A DNA stretch of 64,000 nucleotides, from NCBI RefSeq assembly GCF_024748695.1, contig NZ_CP087176.1:4147501-4211500 (forward strand), read 5' to 3'. A program made the position numbers and the translations under genes. The DNA is from Pseudomonas sp. B21-040. Lineage in GTDB: Bacteria; Pseudomonadota; Gammaproteobacteria; Pseudomonadales; Pseudomonadaceae. This document shows positions 51,026 through 60,798 of this stretch, in pieces. Position 1 is the stretch's first letter, and every line of letters begins with the position of its first letter. Under the pieces are notes generated by a model that saw nothing but the letters and a program-made list of their open reading frames with translations, was not told the origin of the DNA and searched no databases.

Positions 51026-51850
51026 ATGAATGTTGAGTTAGCCCAAATTACCGGGCGTGATGGCGATACGGCTTACAACCTTGCTCGGGCGCTGGGGGTC
51101 ATCGAAACGTGCGCGAGCGAAACGCAATTGTTGGTGCTACCTGAAACGTACCTCACGGGATTTCCTACCAAGGCGAATGTTGCGCAAATCGCTGAGCCTC
51201 TCGACGGCCCAAGTTTAAAAGCTATATGCCAAGCGGCGAAGAAAAAGGGCTTATCAGTAGCCGTAGGTTTAGCTGAAAACGATGGTGGTCGGTTCTATAA
51301 CACCACGGTGTTGATAACTCCGGATCACGGCATAGTCCTCCACTATAGAAAGACTCATCTTTGGTCAGGTGAGCGGGATGTCTTTGAACCGGGCGACCGC
51401 ATGGTGACGGGACTGTGGAACGGACTTCGAGTTGGCCTCTTGATTTGCTACGACATCGAATTTCCCGAAACCGCCCGCGCGCTTGGTCAGCTAGGCGTTG
51501 AGGTGTTGATCGTTACAAACGGCAATTTTGATCCTTACGGGCCAAATCACCGAACCTGCATCATGGCTCGCGCGTTAGAGAATCAAGCGTTCGCAATCAT
51601 GGTTAACCGAGTCGGCCCTAGCGATGACGGATTAGTGTTTGCCGGTGGTTCTGCTGTCGTGAATCCCTTTGGCGACCTACTGGTTGAAGCAGGTCGAGAG
51701 GAAGCACGTATTCACATGTCCTTGGACACATCTCTGCTTGCGAAGGCACGTATCCCCTACATCTACGGCAACGATCAACGAATGCGCCTGAGCGGGCAAT
51801 TGCGGGAAGACGGTGGGCGCCGCGAGCTAATTATCACTAAGCACAAATAG
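51026..51850 (+). CDS. Nitrilase-superfamily carbon-nitrogen hydrolase (amidase type)
   Basis: 274 residues. The catalytic triad is visible: Glu in LLVLPETYLTGF, Lys in LHYRKTHLWSGERDVFEPGD and Cys in VGLLICYDIEFPE. A second Glu sits in MARALENQAFA. The RDVFEPGD and CYDIEFPE segments match the R-stereoselective amidase / omega-amidase-like branch rather than true nitrilases. It would hydrolyse an amide to an acid and ammonia in the cytoplasm. The next gene, a permease 95 bp downstream, probably imports the substrate or a related amino compound. Substrate not predictable. Confidence 0.88.
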   Translation: MNVELAQITGRDGDTAYNLARALGVIETCASETQLLVLPETYLTGFPTKANVAQIAEPLDGPSLKAICQAAKKKGLSVAVGLAENDGGRFYNTTVLITPDHGIVLHYRKTHLWSGERDVFEPGDRMVTGLWNGLRVGLLICYDIEFPETARALGQLGVEVLIVTNGNFDPYGPNHRTCIMARALENQAFAIMVNRVGPSDDGLVFAGGSAVVNPFGDLLVEAGREEARIHMSLDTSLLAKARIPYIYGNDQRMRLSGQLREDGGRRELIITKHK

Positions 51851-51945
51851 CCAATCCAACAGATACAGCAAGCAGCTTTTTTTGAAATATCTACCGTGTA
51901 TCCGGCCGCTCCTGGCGGACGATAAAAACATAATCGGAGACGTCA

Positions 51946-53271
51946 ATGGCTAACTTAAAACGCACCTTGTCGCTGAGCACGCTAGTGATTTTCGGGGTCG
52001 GGCTCATGACCCCTATCATCGTGCTTGGCACATTTGGCATCTTGGCACAGTCGAGTGGAGGACATGTTCCGACGGCTTATCTTGCAGCCCTTGTAGCCAT
52101 GTTACTGACAGCGTTGAGCTACGCCCACATGGCCCGGGCTTTCCCGGTTTCTGGATCATCGTACACCTACGTACGTAAAGCGATTGATGCACGCCTTGGC
52201 TTCATGACGGGTTGGGCGATCCTCCTAGACTATCTGTTCCTTCCAATGGCGATATGGTTGATCGGGACAGCGTATCTCAACTCGGCTTTTCCTGGAGTGC
52301 CTGCGTTCGTGTGGCTGCTAACGTTTATTGGGCTGACAACGCTGATCAACGTGGTGGGCCTTAAATTGGCCACGGCGGTGAACATTCTACTGCTGCTATT
52401 GCAGGTTCTAATTTTAGGTGCGTTCGTGGTTATGTGCATCCACTACACCCTTGGAGACCCTTCTAAACCACTATTCAGTTTGGCGCCATTTGTAAGCGGG
52501 GGCATCCAATGGCCAATGATCATGAGCGGCGCAGCCATCGCATGCTATTCATATCTTGGCTTCGACGCTGTCAGCACCTTGACTGAGGAAACCCATAATC
52601 CAGAGCGCAACATGCCAAGGGCAATCCTTTGGGTAACCTTGATCGGTGGATTGATTTTTGTAGGCACCTCATACGTTGTGCAACTGGCTCAACCATCACT
52701 TGAGTTTGCTAATGTAGATTCTGCCGCTTACGAGATCGCTCGCAATATCGGAGGCGACATGTTCGTCTCGATCTTCCTGATTGGCTTGGTGCTTGGACAG
52801 TTCACATCCGGCATTGCTGCTCAGGCGAGCGGCTCAAGATTGTTGTACGTGCTGGGACGAGACTCTGTGCTGCCAAAAGCTTTCTTCGGCTACCTTTCTC
52901 CACGCTTTGGCACCCCAATCTGGTGCTTGATATTAAGCGCAGTAGTAGCCTTGCTTGCTCTCAACATGGACGTGACTACCTCGACCTCTTTCATCAACTT
53001 CGGGGCATTTCTGACCTTCATCCTGGTCAACCTCTCTGTAGTTTTCCACTACTGGCGCACCGAAAAACGCAGAGGATTTCAGGCCTTTATTCTGTACCTG
53101 ATGCTTCCCGTCGCAGGAATGGTTGCTGATCTGTGGCTAATGTTCAGCTTGGATCGCAAGGCTGTGGAGCTGGGCTTATCGTGGCTGGTGATCGGCTTCG
53201 TTTACTTGATTTTTCTTACAGGTGGACTTCGTAACCAGCCGCCAGAATTGGTTTTGGAAGAGGCAATCTAG
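51946..53271 (+). CDS. APC-family amino acid / amine permease (PuuP-like)
   Basis: 441 residues with about 12 membrane helices. The N-terminus TLSLSTLVIFGVGLMTPIIV is the usual first helix with its GVG unwinding. The conserved AIACYSYLGFDAVSTLTEET (about 200-220) and PERNMPRAI are typical of the APC superfamily, and the length is normal. It follows the amidase in the same direction, faces a strong terminator at 53314 and probably belongs to the LuxR-controlled unit. Likely substrates are amino acids or amines such as putrescine. Confidence 0.9.
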   Translation: MANLKRTLSLSTLVIFGVGLMTPIIVLGTFGILAQSSGGHVPTAYLAALVAMLLTALSYAHMARAFPVSGSSYTYVRKAIDARLGFMTGWAILLDYLFLPMAIWLIGTAYLNSAFPGVPAFVWLLTFIGLTTLINVVGLKLATAVNILLLLLQVLILGAFVVMCIHYTLGDPSKPLFSLAPFVSGGIQWPMIMSGAAIACYSYLGFDAVSTLTEETHNPERNMPRAILWVTLIGGLIFVGTSYVVQLAQPSLEFANVDSAAYEIARNIGGDMFVSIFLIGLVLGQFTSGIAAQASGSRLLYVLGRDSVLPKAFFGYLSPRFGTPIWCLILSAVVALLALNMDVTTSTSFINFGAFLTFILVNLSVVFHYWRTEKRRGFQAFILYLMLPVAGMVADLWLMFSLDRKAVELGLSWLVIGFVYLIFLTGGLRNQPPELVLEEAI

Positions 53272-53313
53272 CCCGTCTGCTACGCCGCCATTTCAACATC
53301 TATTCAACAACAG

Positions 53314-53336
53314 AAGGGCCCTCGCTGGGCCCTTTT
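53314..53336 (+). terminator. Rho-independent terminator after the APC permease
   Basis: 8-bp stem AAGGGCCC / GGGCCCTT, 5-base loop, followed by TT. Confidence 0.85.
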
Positions 53337-53414
53337 GTACTCAAACCAAAATCACCTGGTCAGACTCAACGGTCGCGGAGCCATGCTCTGCTTTCCATTC
53401 CTTCAGCGTCTTGT

Positions 53415-54328
<914 letters not shown>

Positions 54329-54339
<11 letters not shown>

Positions 54340-54754
54340 CTTCCGTTGGCTGAAGAGTGAAGCCAAATTCGGCAGCGCGGCGATGTAGACCCTTTACGAC
54401 TCGTTCCCGATATCTTTGCTCGTACTGACCTGCTCCGGGGTCTTGATAGCTCATGCCGAAACGCATCGCGTTGTAGAACAGAATCGCAATTTTTCGGGCG
54501 GTCGCGGTTACTGCTTTGGCTTTTCCGATTCGAGCTGCAAGGCGTCTATAGAAGGCCCCAAGCGCAGTACTCGTTCTACCTACCGTGACAGCAGCCAAGC
54601 GCAGGTGAGCGGTAACTCGATTCTTGGTTTTCCGAGTATGAGCGGAAAGTACCTTACCGCCACTGATCCGACATCCAGGTGCGAGCGTCAGCCACGAAGT
54701 GAAATGATGACAAGTGCGCCATCGGCTCAGATCTGTACCGAATTCGGCGACCAA
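54329..54754 (-). pseudogene. C-terminal remnant of an IS110-family transposase
   Basis: About 140 residues of the transposase_20 (IS116/IS110/IS902) domain: DLSRWRTCHHFTSWLTLAPG, SGGKVLSAHTRKTKNRVTAH, AAVTVGRTSTALGAFYRRLA and AKAVTATARKIAILFYNAMR. The N-terminal DEDD catalytic half is absent: a stop lies upstream in this frame near 54810, and only weak, shifted coding-like sequence follows to about 54916. Its stop codon overlaps the truncated OrfA of the IS3 element, which suggests that an IS110 element landed in that OrfA and later lost its 5' half. Confidence 0.75.
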
Positions 54755-55294
54755 CCTCCGAACAGGGCGAGTGACTGCTGGATAGCAAACGCCGGTTCAT
54801 TCCCAACCAACGCACACGCCAGTGCCAGACGCTCGGTACCAATCAGATCGTTGGCGCCGCTACAAAATTTGTGCAGCGTTGAATGGCCACGCGAGACGAT
54901 CACTGGGTTCGCGTAATTGAAAACGCCTAGCTGATTAAGTAAAGAAATTTTGTCCTTACGGGTGATTTATGCATTTAGAGAAAAGATTCCTTTCCCTTAG
55001 AGCTGATATTTAAGTGCAAAGTGGAGAAACAAAACGACGCATCAACCAGCGCGCGATGAGTCTCGTCGTCGTTTGGTTTCTCGGTATCACGAGTAGTCGA
55101 AGTCGACCCAAAGAGAGGGTGGCGACAGGCAGAAATCGGCTTCGATCTCACCTGCTCTGAGCGAATACGATAATCAGCGCTAGGTTGGCTAGGGAAGGTT
55201 GGGCTGACTGCGCATGTAGGTACTCACCTTAAATTGTGCAAGGTGAGCTGGACGGACGCTTAACTCCAAGTTGCGTAGACACGTCCAGTAGGCA
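54755..55294. other. Degenerate accessory DNA without a clear gene
   Basis: About 540 bp. The first 160 bp look like shifted IS110 coding sequence. The rest has no recognisable gene. An inverted repeat CTCACCTT / AAGGTGAG (55223-55247) lies just past the stop of the small gene at 55295 and could end its transcript. Confidence 0.5.
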
Positions 55295-55468
55295 TCACAG
55301 TGAGGCTTTGCAGGAGGCGCCATGATCAAGCTGAATCGCTTCGATGCCCTCCAACCGGCAAAATGCTCGCCCGTTCTTGGTTATGACGAAACTGTGCCCC
55401 TGGGCGACCAGCGCAATAAGGCGCCGGAGTCGCCGGCGAGCCTGGCTACAGCTGACGGTTGTCAACAT
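55295..55468 (-). CDS. Phd/YefM-like antitoxin-type small protein
   Basis: 57 residues, ATG at 55468 preceded by AGGAGG with a 10-base gap. The central part reads SQARRRLRRLIALVAQGHSF then VITKNGRAFCRLEG. This follows the Phd/YefM pattern, in which an N-terminal SxARxxLxxLI helix is followed by an xxITxxGxAxxxL strand. The usual C-terminal toxin-binding helix is short or absent (ends GASCKASL). No toxin gene follows at 55294. It may be a solitary or truncated antitoxin; a chance frame cannot be ruled out, but the motif and ribosome site together favour a real gene. Confidence 0.5.
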   Translation of the reverse strand: MLTTVSCSQARRRLRRLIALVAQGHSFVITKNGRAFCRLEGIEAIQLDHGASCKASL

Positions 55469-55785
55469 AACTGAGGCACCTCCTGTATGGGGTTCTAGGG
55501 CGTAGCGTCATGCAGCCCTCACGTGCAGTGCAACGCGTCGCACCTATAATCGAAACCGTTAGACAAACACGCTCCAGCGTCCCCCTAAACGAAAAGCCGC
55601 AAATCAGCACCTGCCCAGTCATTTAGCTGACGCCGCGTCAGCGGGTCTCAATGAAACTTTCGTTTTTTCTCAACACTCGACTGGCGGTGGTTGGTCGACA
55701 ATGGCAACACCGACCCGTCGGATTTCCCAGGACGCATCCTGAACCCGTCGCGTATTTCGTACCAGCGGGTCGTCGCCAGGTGCCA
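55469..55785. other. Stretch without a clear gene downstream of the Xre/ParS-type gene
   Basis: About 317 bp. This is where a RES-type toxin gene would be expected after the MbcA/ParS/Xre-type antitoxin. The three minus-strand frames are short, and none shows RES motifs. I see only possible frame-shifted debris. Confidence 0.5.
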
Positions 55786-56262
55786 TTAGGCAGCACCGCC
55801 CCACTCAAGGGCCTGAAGAATACGACGAACTTGTTTAGCGCCGATCTCGGTTTCGCAGAGCATGATCGGTGCCGTCCCACCGAGCGCTTTATTCGGTGCC
55901 GACATCCACTGTGTGGCAGCCGCTTGGCTTTCAACGATCCTCTCGGCCAAGTGACTGAGCGTAGCAATTCGGTCCACACGCTCGGAGGCGACAGGATCAA
56001 GGTTCTTTTGCTCTCGCCGTCGTCTTTCCAGGGTCGAAATTGAGGCATTGAACAGCGTTTCCAGGTGGCGGTCCTGAAGGTCGAAGGCCCAGCGAACAAC
56101 ATCGATGAGGGCAGCGGGCAACCCTACTTTGATTTGGTGCAGCCTCTCCGACTCCGTCAGCGACGCTCGATCGGAACTGAACCGCCAAAAGGCCGCGATC
56201 GCCACCTCTCGAGACACCTCTTTCTTTTTTACCGGACGTCGAGTCGCAGTTGAAGTGCTCAT
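55786..56262 (-). CDS. MbcA/ParS/Xre-type (DUF2384) antitoxin, toxin not found
   Basis: 158 residues from ATG at 56262, preceded by GGGGGGAAGTGTTA. The N-terminal part is basic (RRPVKKKEVSREVA). The middle resembles the Xre-like helix bundle, and the C-terminal part is the toxin-binding domain: LSHLAERIVESQAAATQWMS, then NKALGGTAPIMLCETEIGAK and VRRILQALEWG. The ALGG-P-L-TE-GA pattern is diagnostic for this antitoxin family. Its partner is normally a RES-domain NAD-degrading toxin encoded immediately downstream, but none is readable there. It therefore looks like an orphan or a relic of a decayed toxin-antitoxin pair. Confidence 0.8.
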   Translation of the reverse strand: MSTSTATRRPVKKKEVSREVAIAAFWRFSSDRASLTESERLHQIKVGLPAALIDVVRWAFDLQDRHLETLFNASISTLERRRREQKNLDPVASERVDRIATLSHLAERIVESQAAATQWMSAPNKALGGTAPIMLCETEIGAKQVRRILQALEWGGAA

Positions 56263-56450
56263 TAACACTTCCCCCCAATGATTGCCCATCCAATGGAACA
56301 TAAGCTGACACCGGTCTAAGCGGAAGCGCCATTGAGCGCCAGTGGAATTCCATAACGCCCTGGGTCGATAAGGCGAGGGAGCGATTTACCTTCTATCTAT
56401 CCATGGCTCAGGATCAGCGGCTTTGGGCTGATGATGAGTGGCCACGGCGG

Positions 56451-56669
56451 TCAATCGATGCTGGAGCTCAGGAAGGGCTCGGTCAGTCGGTCGAGCCTTC
56501 GTTCTTCGAGCTGCCCGGCCCGCAGGATCTCGTTGGCATGGGGATAATGCCGTAACAGCTGGCGGGCCTGACGTCGCATGGATGCTGAAAGCACGGAATC
56601 TTCTGCAAGTTCGACCAGAAAGTCTCGCGTCTGGATGAGTGCGCGCGTGCGCTCGTTGGGCATTGTCAT
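56451..56669 (-). CDS. BPSL0761-family small protein
   Basis: 72 residues from ATG at 56669, with AGGAGG 5 nt upstream. The sequence begins MTMPNERTRALIQTRDFLVE and continues MRRQARQLLRHYPHANEI. This N-terminal PNERTRAL-TRDFL and the QARxLLRHYP segment define the BPSL0761 family of small soluble proteins, common in Burkholderia and Pseudomonas and of unknown function. Family members often sit in accessory regions near antitoxin-like genes, as here. Length is normal for the family. Confidence 0.8.
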   Translation of the reverse strand: MTMPNERTRALIQTRDFLVELAEDSVLSASMRRQARQLLRHYPHANEILRAGQLEERRLDRLTEPFLSSSID

Positions 56670-57784
56670 GGTGTCCTCCTCGCACACACCGTGCACGGTC
56701 CAGCCGCTCCGCGCTTGATGGCGTCCGACGCAGTTTTTTACCTGGTAAATCGCCTACAGCCTACACCTAAACCAAGACGACCCATTGAGTCTATCACCGG
56801 GATCGGCCCGGGCTGTTTGTGAATCACGCCCCTGTCCGCCTCGGCGTACCGTCCATCAAGGCCCGCGGGCAAAAAAGCGCGCTGAGGTTTGAGAATCTTG
56901 TGTTCTAAAACCTATTGAATCGCTTACTTCATCGTCAAATGGTCACGTTGTACAGCTGTAATAACGTAGGCCATAGCTCAGTATGAAATCATTACTCGCG
57001 CAGTCACTCTGACTCACCCGAGTGCCGCTGACAGTCGCCAAACGGCGCGACAGCCTCCACGTAGCGCATGGCGGTGTGCACGTCGCGCCAGTCGAAATAC
57101 TGTGACGCTGAGGCCGAATTGCCTCACCTACTGACGCAACATTGACCTACCCCAAAATCTGCACAAATCCAATAAAGGCAATGATTCGCGTTGAACAGAC
57201 GGGTCAGTGAAATCTCGGCAACTAGGTCAAATCGGCGGTGGCGCCAACAGTTAGCGGCAACACACGACGAATAAATATCGGCCAATTAATGCCTATCGCC
57301 ACTATCTATATTGGGTCGAAATTGTCAGCCACGATTGACTGAAACATCAAACTCAATAGCCAAGAACACGGGGGTTACACCACGGCCGGGGACAGAATCC
57401 GCAATAAAACCACCGGCCAGTTGTGTCAGCCAAGACCTTGATTGGCCCCTATCGAACGGCATAATTCGCTCTGACCGATAATTTTGACAGCATCAGCCAT
57501 TCTCGGCGGAACACCACTTCAGCGCGGTATTGTGGTGGTCATCCCCAAGATCCAAAACAGATCCGCTGATGTATGGTGCAGCATGTCTGTGTGGTTCTTG
57601 TTTACATTTTCTGTGACCACCGAAAACTATTTACGGCGTTTACATTAAAATAAAATACGGAGCTCATAGTCTCCGCAAAATGATCCAAGGAGGCGCATTC
57701 ATTACCGAAATTATTAGGGATTCGTAAACTCTCAACCAATTCAGAATTCGAGGAGATCTTGTTTACGAGATGCTTCAGAGGGAA
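56670..57784. other. Long stretch with little coding capacity
   Basis: About 1.1 kb with many stops in all frames, lower GC than the flanks, and no complete gene. The only recognisable piece is a possible integrase tail at 57004-57117. It separates the mobile debris from the chromosomal acetyltransferase gene, whose C-terminus looks cut at 57785. Confidence 0.55.
57004..57117 (-). pseudogene. Possible C-terminal fragment of a tyrosine recombinase
   Basis: A 37-codon minus-strand frame ending at 57004 reads SASQYFDWRDVHTAMRYVEA, then VAPFGDCQRH. The HTAMRYVE segment resembles the end of phage or ICE-type integrases, where xxTxRYxxA carries the catalytic tyrosine. A stop closes the frame upstream, and no other integrase part is present. 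Assignment is tentative because the match is short. Confidence 0.3.
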
Positions 57785-58213
57785 CTAAGAAATTCCGTCA
57801 CGCACATACCCCAACGACTCATACAAACGCTGTGCACCAAGATTGTCGGTGGCCGTTTCCAGCACCATGCCCTTGGCACCGCTCAACACCGCAAATTCGC
57901 GAGCGGTGTTCATCAGCAACGTCCCGACCCCTCGCCCTCGGGCCTGGGGGCTGGTGAACAGGTCGCTGAGCAACCATGTGCGGTGGGCGTCGATGGAGGA
58001 AAAGGTGGGGTACAACTGCACAAAACCCAGCGCGTCCCCCGTGGCATCTTCGGCGAGGAACATCACCGATTCGTCCCGGACGATGCGCTCGGCGATGAAT
58101 TCGCGCGATTGCGTCAGGTTCGAGGGCTGGCCGTAAAAGCCTCGGTAGGCGTCGAAAAGACGCGCCACCTCGTCGAGGTGGGTGGCGTCGACACGAAGGG
58201 CTTGTACGACCAT
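57785..58213 (-). CDS. GNAT-family N-acetyltransferase, C-terminus possibly cut
   Basis: 142 residues from ATG at 58213, with GAGGAG 8 nt upstream. The GNAT fold is clear: ALGFVQLYPTFSS, LLSDLFTSPQARGRGVGTLL with the acetyl-CoA loop, and NLGAQRLYESLGYVRD. Most relatives end with an extra strand of about 6-8 residues after LGYVRD. Here the protein stops at DGIS, and the downstream DNA is accessory-like. Either this is a natural variant or the island boundary replaced the last codons. It lies 22 bp after the peroxiredoxin stop, in the same direction. Acetyl acceptor unknown. Confidence 0.82.
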   Translation of the reverse strand: MVVQALRVDATHLDEVARLFDAYRGFYGQPSNLTQSREFIAERIVRDESVMFLAEDATGDALGFVQLYPTFSSIDAHRTWLLSDLFTSPQARGRGVGTLLMNTAREFAVLSGAKGMVLETATDNLGAQRLYESLGYVRDGIS

Positions 58214-58235
58214 GTTGAGGCTCCTCAGCGAGGCA

Positions 58236-58889
58236 TTACTTGGGCTGCGCAACCGTGCGCAAGTAAGGCTTGATGGTTTTGAAGCCATCGGGGTATTTCT
58301 TGCGTGCGTCTTCATCGGACACCGACGTGGGGATGATCACGTCTTCACCCGGACGCCAGTTCACCGGAGTCGCAACGGTGTGTTTGGCGTTCAATTGCAG
58401 GGAATCCAGCAGACGCAGTACTTCATCGAAGTTTCGCCCGGCACTCATTGGGTAGATCAGCATGGCCTTGACCTTTTTGTCCGGGCCGATGATGAACACA
58501 GAACGCACGGTGGCGTTGTCTACGGCGGTGCGGGCGCCGCCGCTGGCATTCGGATGGATCATGTCGTAGAGCTTCGCCACGACCAGGTTTTCGTCACCGA
58601 TCATCGGGTAGTTGACGGCGTGCCCCTGGGTTTCTTCGATGTCTTTGGCCCAGCTTGCATGATTGCTGACCGGGTCGACGCTGAGTCCGACGATCTTGGT
58701 GTTGCGCTTGTCGAACTCCGGTTTTAGCCCTGCCATGTAGCCCAGCTCAGTGGTGCATACCGGGGTGAAGTCCTTGGGATGGGAAAACAGGATGGCCCAT
58801 TTGTCGCCAATCCACTCGTGGAAGTTCAGCGTGCCTTCGGTGCTTTCGACGGTAAAGTCCGGTGCCTCGTCGCCAATGCGGATTGCCAT
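58236..58889 (-). CDS. 1-Cys peroxiredoxin (Prx6/LsfA type)
   Basis: 217 residues from ATG at 58889, which begins MAIRIGDEAPDFTVES. The peroxidatic cysteine is in SHPKDFTPVCTTELG (near residue 45). The C-terminal domain has GRNFDEVLRLLDSLQL and TPVNWRPGEDVIIPTS, the long extension typical of Prx6-type proteins. It reduces hydrogen peroxide and organic hydroperoxides in the cytoplasm. I chose the inner start because the longer frame to 58979 adds unrelated residues. It is a stress-defence gene next to an acetyltransferase, with no visible link to the neighbouring catabolic genes. Confidence 0.92.
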   Translation of the reverse strand: MAIRIGDEAPDFTVESTEGTLNFHEWIGDKWAILFSHPKDFTPVCTTELGYMAGLKPEFDKRNTKIVGLSVDPVSNHASWAKDIEETQGHAVNYPMIGDENLVVAKLYDMIHPNASGGARTAVDNATVRSVFIIGPDKKVKAMLIYPMSAGRNFDEVLRLLDSLQLNAKHTVATPVNWRPGEDVIIPTSVSDEDARKKYPDGFKTIKPYLRTVAQPK

Positions 58890-59059
58890 GTTCGTTCTCC
58901 TTACTGTGGGGTCGTAGGGAAAACCGTCGGAATGGGGGACGTCTCCAACGGCATTCAGGATCGGTGTTGAACCTGCCAACGCGGATCAGTATAGGAGACG
59001 CTTCAAGACACGGCAGTGACCGTCGCACTGGATCAATAAGCCTTTGATTTCATAAGAGA

Positions 59060-59094
59060 AAAACCAATCAGGTCGCCCGACCGGCGACCTGATT
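59060..59094 (-). terminator. Rho-independent terminator after the GMC dehydrogenase
   Basis: Perfect 12-bp stem AATCAGGTCGCC / GGCGACCTGATT with a 5-base loop; read on the minus strand it is followed by GGTTTTTC, a good T-run. Confidence 0.8.
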
Positions 59095-59107
59095 CTTGTC
59101 GAACACA

Positions 59108-60796
59108 TCAAACCCGGACGTTGCGTCCCGGCAGCATCGACCGCTGGCTGTTTTCCCAATCTTGCACAAGGCCGACAGGCGCGTCGGAAGCCGGCAGCAT
59201 GGTGCGTCCGCGCACCAGATCGCTGGCCCGCTCGGCGAGCATGATGGTCGGTGCATTGAGGTTACCGTTCGGTTCGGTCGGGAACACCGACGAGTCGATC
59301 ACGCGCAACCCGGCGATGCCATGCACCCGCAGCTCGGAATCCACCACCGCCATGTCGTCCTCGCCCATGCGGCACGAGCCGCAGGGGTGGTAGGTGCTTT
59401 CGAGGTTTTCACGCACGAAGGCATCCAGGTCTTCATCGCTGGTCACGTGTGCGCCCGGTGCGATTTCGCCATCGCGGAAGCGGTCCATCGCCTTCTGGCC
59501 AATGATCTCCCGGGTCAGGCGGATGCAGCGGCGGAAGCCCTCGCGGTCCTCTTCCCGTTGCAGGTAGTTGAACTGAATCTGCGGATGCTCATACGGGTCG
59601 GCTGAAACCGCGCGCACAAAGCCGCGGCTCTTGGGTTTGTTCGGCCCGGTGAGCACCATGAAGCCATGGCCCTTGATCGGTTTATTGCCGTCGTAGCGCA
59701 TCGCAGCAGGCAGGAAGTGGAACTGAATGTCCGGCCAGCGCAACCCCTTGTCCGAGCGAATGAAACCACCCGCCTCGAAATGGTTGGTGGCGCCGAGCCC
59801 GTCCTTGAACAGCAGCCAGCGCAAACCGATCATCAACTTGCTCAGCGGGTCCATTTTGCTGTTGAGGGTCACCGGTTCCTTGCAACCGAACTGGATGTAC
59901 ACCTCGGCGTGATCCTGCAGGTTCTCCCCTACTCCCGGCAGGTCATGACGCACGCCAATCCCGGCTTTGCGCAGGACCTCGGCCGGGCCGATCCCGGAGC
60001 GTTGCAGCAGGTGCGGCGAACCGATCGGGCCGGACGCGATCAGCACTTCGCGGTTGCAAAAAACCTTATGAGTCTGGCCTTGGTGGTCATACATCACGCC
60101 AACGGCGCGCTTGCCTTCAAGGAGGATCTGACGGGTCATCGCGTGGGTGATCACGGTCAGGTTCGGACGGCCCATCGCCGGGCGCAAATAGGCGTTGGCG
60201 GTAGAGCAGCGCACGCCGTTTTTCACGGTCATGTGCATGGCGCCAAACCCTTCCTGCATGTAGCCGTTGCAGTCGTCGGTCTTGATGTAACCCGCTTCCG
60301 CGCCGGCTTCGACCCACGCCCCGTACAGCGGGTTTTTCATGTGGTTGCCGTTGGTGGTGTGCAACGGCCCGGTTTGCCCACGGTAGCTGTCGCCACCCTC
60401 CTCGTAATGTTCTGCCCGTTTGAAGTACGGCAGGCAATTGCGGTAGCCCCAGCCCTGTGCGCCGAGCGATTCCCACTCGTCAAAGTCATAGGCGTGGCCA
60501 CGGATATAGACCAGGCCGTTGATCGAAGAGGAGCCGCCCAACACCTTGCCGCGCGGGCAGTGAATGCGCCGGCCGTTGAGGAACGGCTCCGGCTCGGTTT
60601 CGTAGCGCCAGTTGTATTTCTTGGTGTTCATCGGAATCGAAAACGCGCTGGGCATCTGGATCACCACACTGCGATCACTACCACCGAATTCCAGGACCAG
60701 AACCGAGGTGTCCGGGTCTTCGCTCAAGCGGTTGGCCAACACACAACCCGCCGAGCCTGCGCCAATGATGATGTAGTCGTAATTTTGCGTAGCCAT
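59108..60796 (-). CDS. GMC-family FAD dehydrogenase (BetA-like)
   Basis: 562 residues, ATG preceded by GGGAGATAACC. The FAD site is [22 protein letters not shown] signatures are [20 protein letters not shown] and [16 protein letters not shown], and the active-site histidine lies in [20 protein letters not shown]. It is closely similar in layout to choline dehydrogenase BetA but is not in a bet operon, so it is more likely a paralogue for another alcohol. It starts 2 bp after the permease stop, with an aldehyde dehydrogenase further upstream. Together the three genes suggest import and oxidation of an alcohol. Confidence 0.9.
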   Translation of the reverse strand: MATQNYDYIIIGAGSAGCVLANRLSEDPDTSVLVLEFGGSDRSVVIQMPSAFSIPMNTKKYNWRYETEPEPFLNGRRIHCPRGKVLGGSSSINGLVYIRGHAYDFDEWESLGAQGWGYRNCLPYFKRAEHYEEGGDSYRGQTGPLHTTNGNHMKNPLYGAWVEAGAEAGYIKTDDCNGYMQEGFGAMHMTVKNGVRCSTANAYLRPAMGRPNLTVITHAMTRQILLEGKRAVGVMYDHQGQTHKVFCNREVLIASGPIGSPHLLQRSGIGPAEVLRKAGIGVRHDLPGVGENLQDHAEVYIQFGCKEPVTLNSKMDPLSKLMIGLRWLLFKDGLGATNHFEAGGFIRSDKGLRWPDIQFHFLPAAMRYDGNKPIKGHGFMVLTGPNKPKSRGFVRAVSADPYEHPQIQFNYLQREEDREGFRRCIRLTREIIGQKAMDRFRDGEIAPGAHVTSDEDLDAFVRENLESTYHPCGSCRMGEDDMAVVDSELRVHGIAGLRVIDSSVFPTEPNGNLNAPTIMLAERASDLVRGRTMLPASDAPVGLVQDWENSQRSMLPGRNVRV

Positions 60797-60798
60797 GG

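Noticed and set aside
55638..56102. 154-codon minus frame overlapping the MbcA/ParS/Xre-type gene as a possible RES toxin
   Set aside because: The overlapping part is a shifted reading of the antitoxin gene, and the remainder lacks RES motifs.
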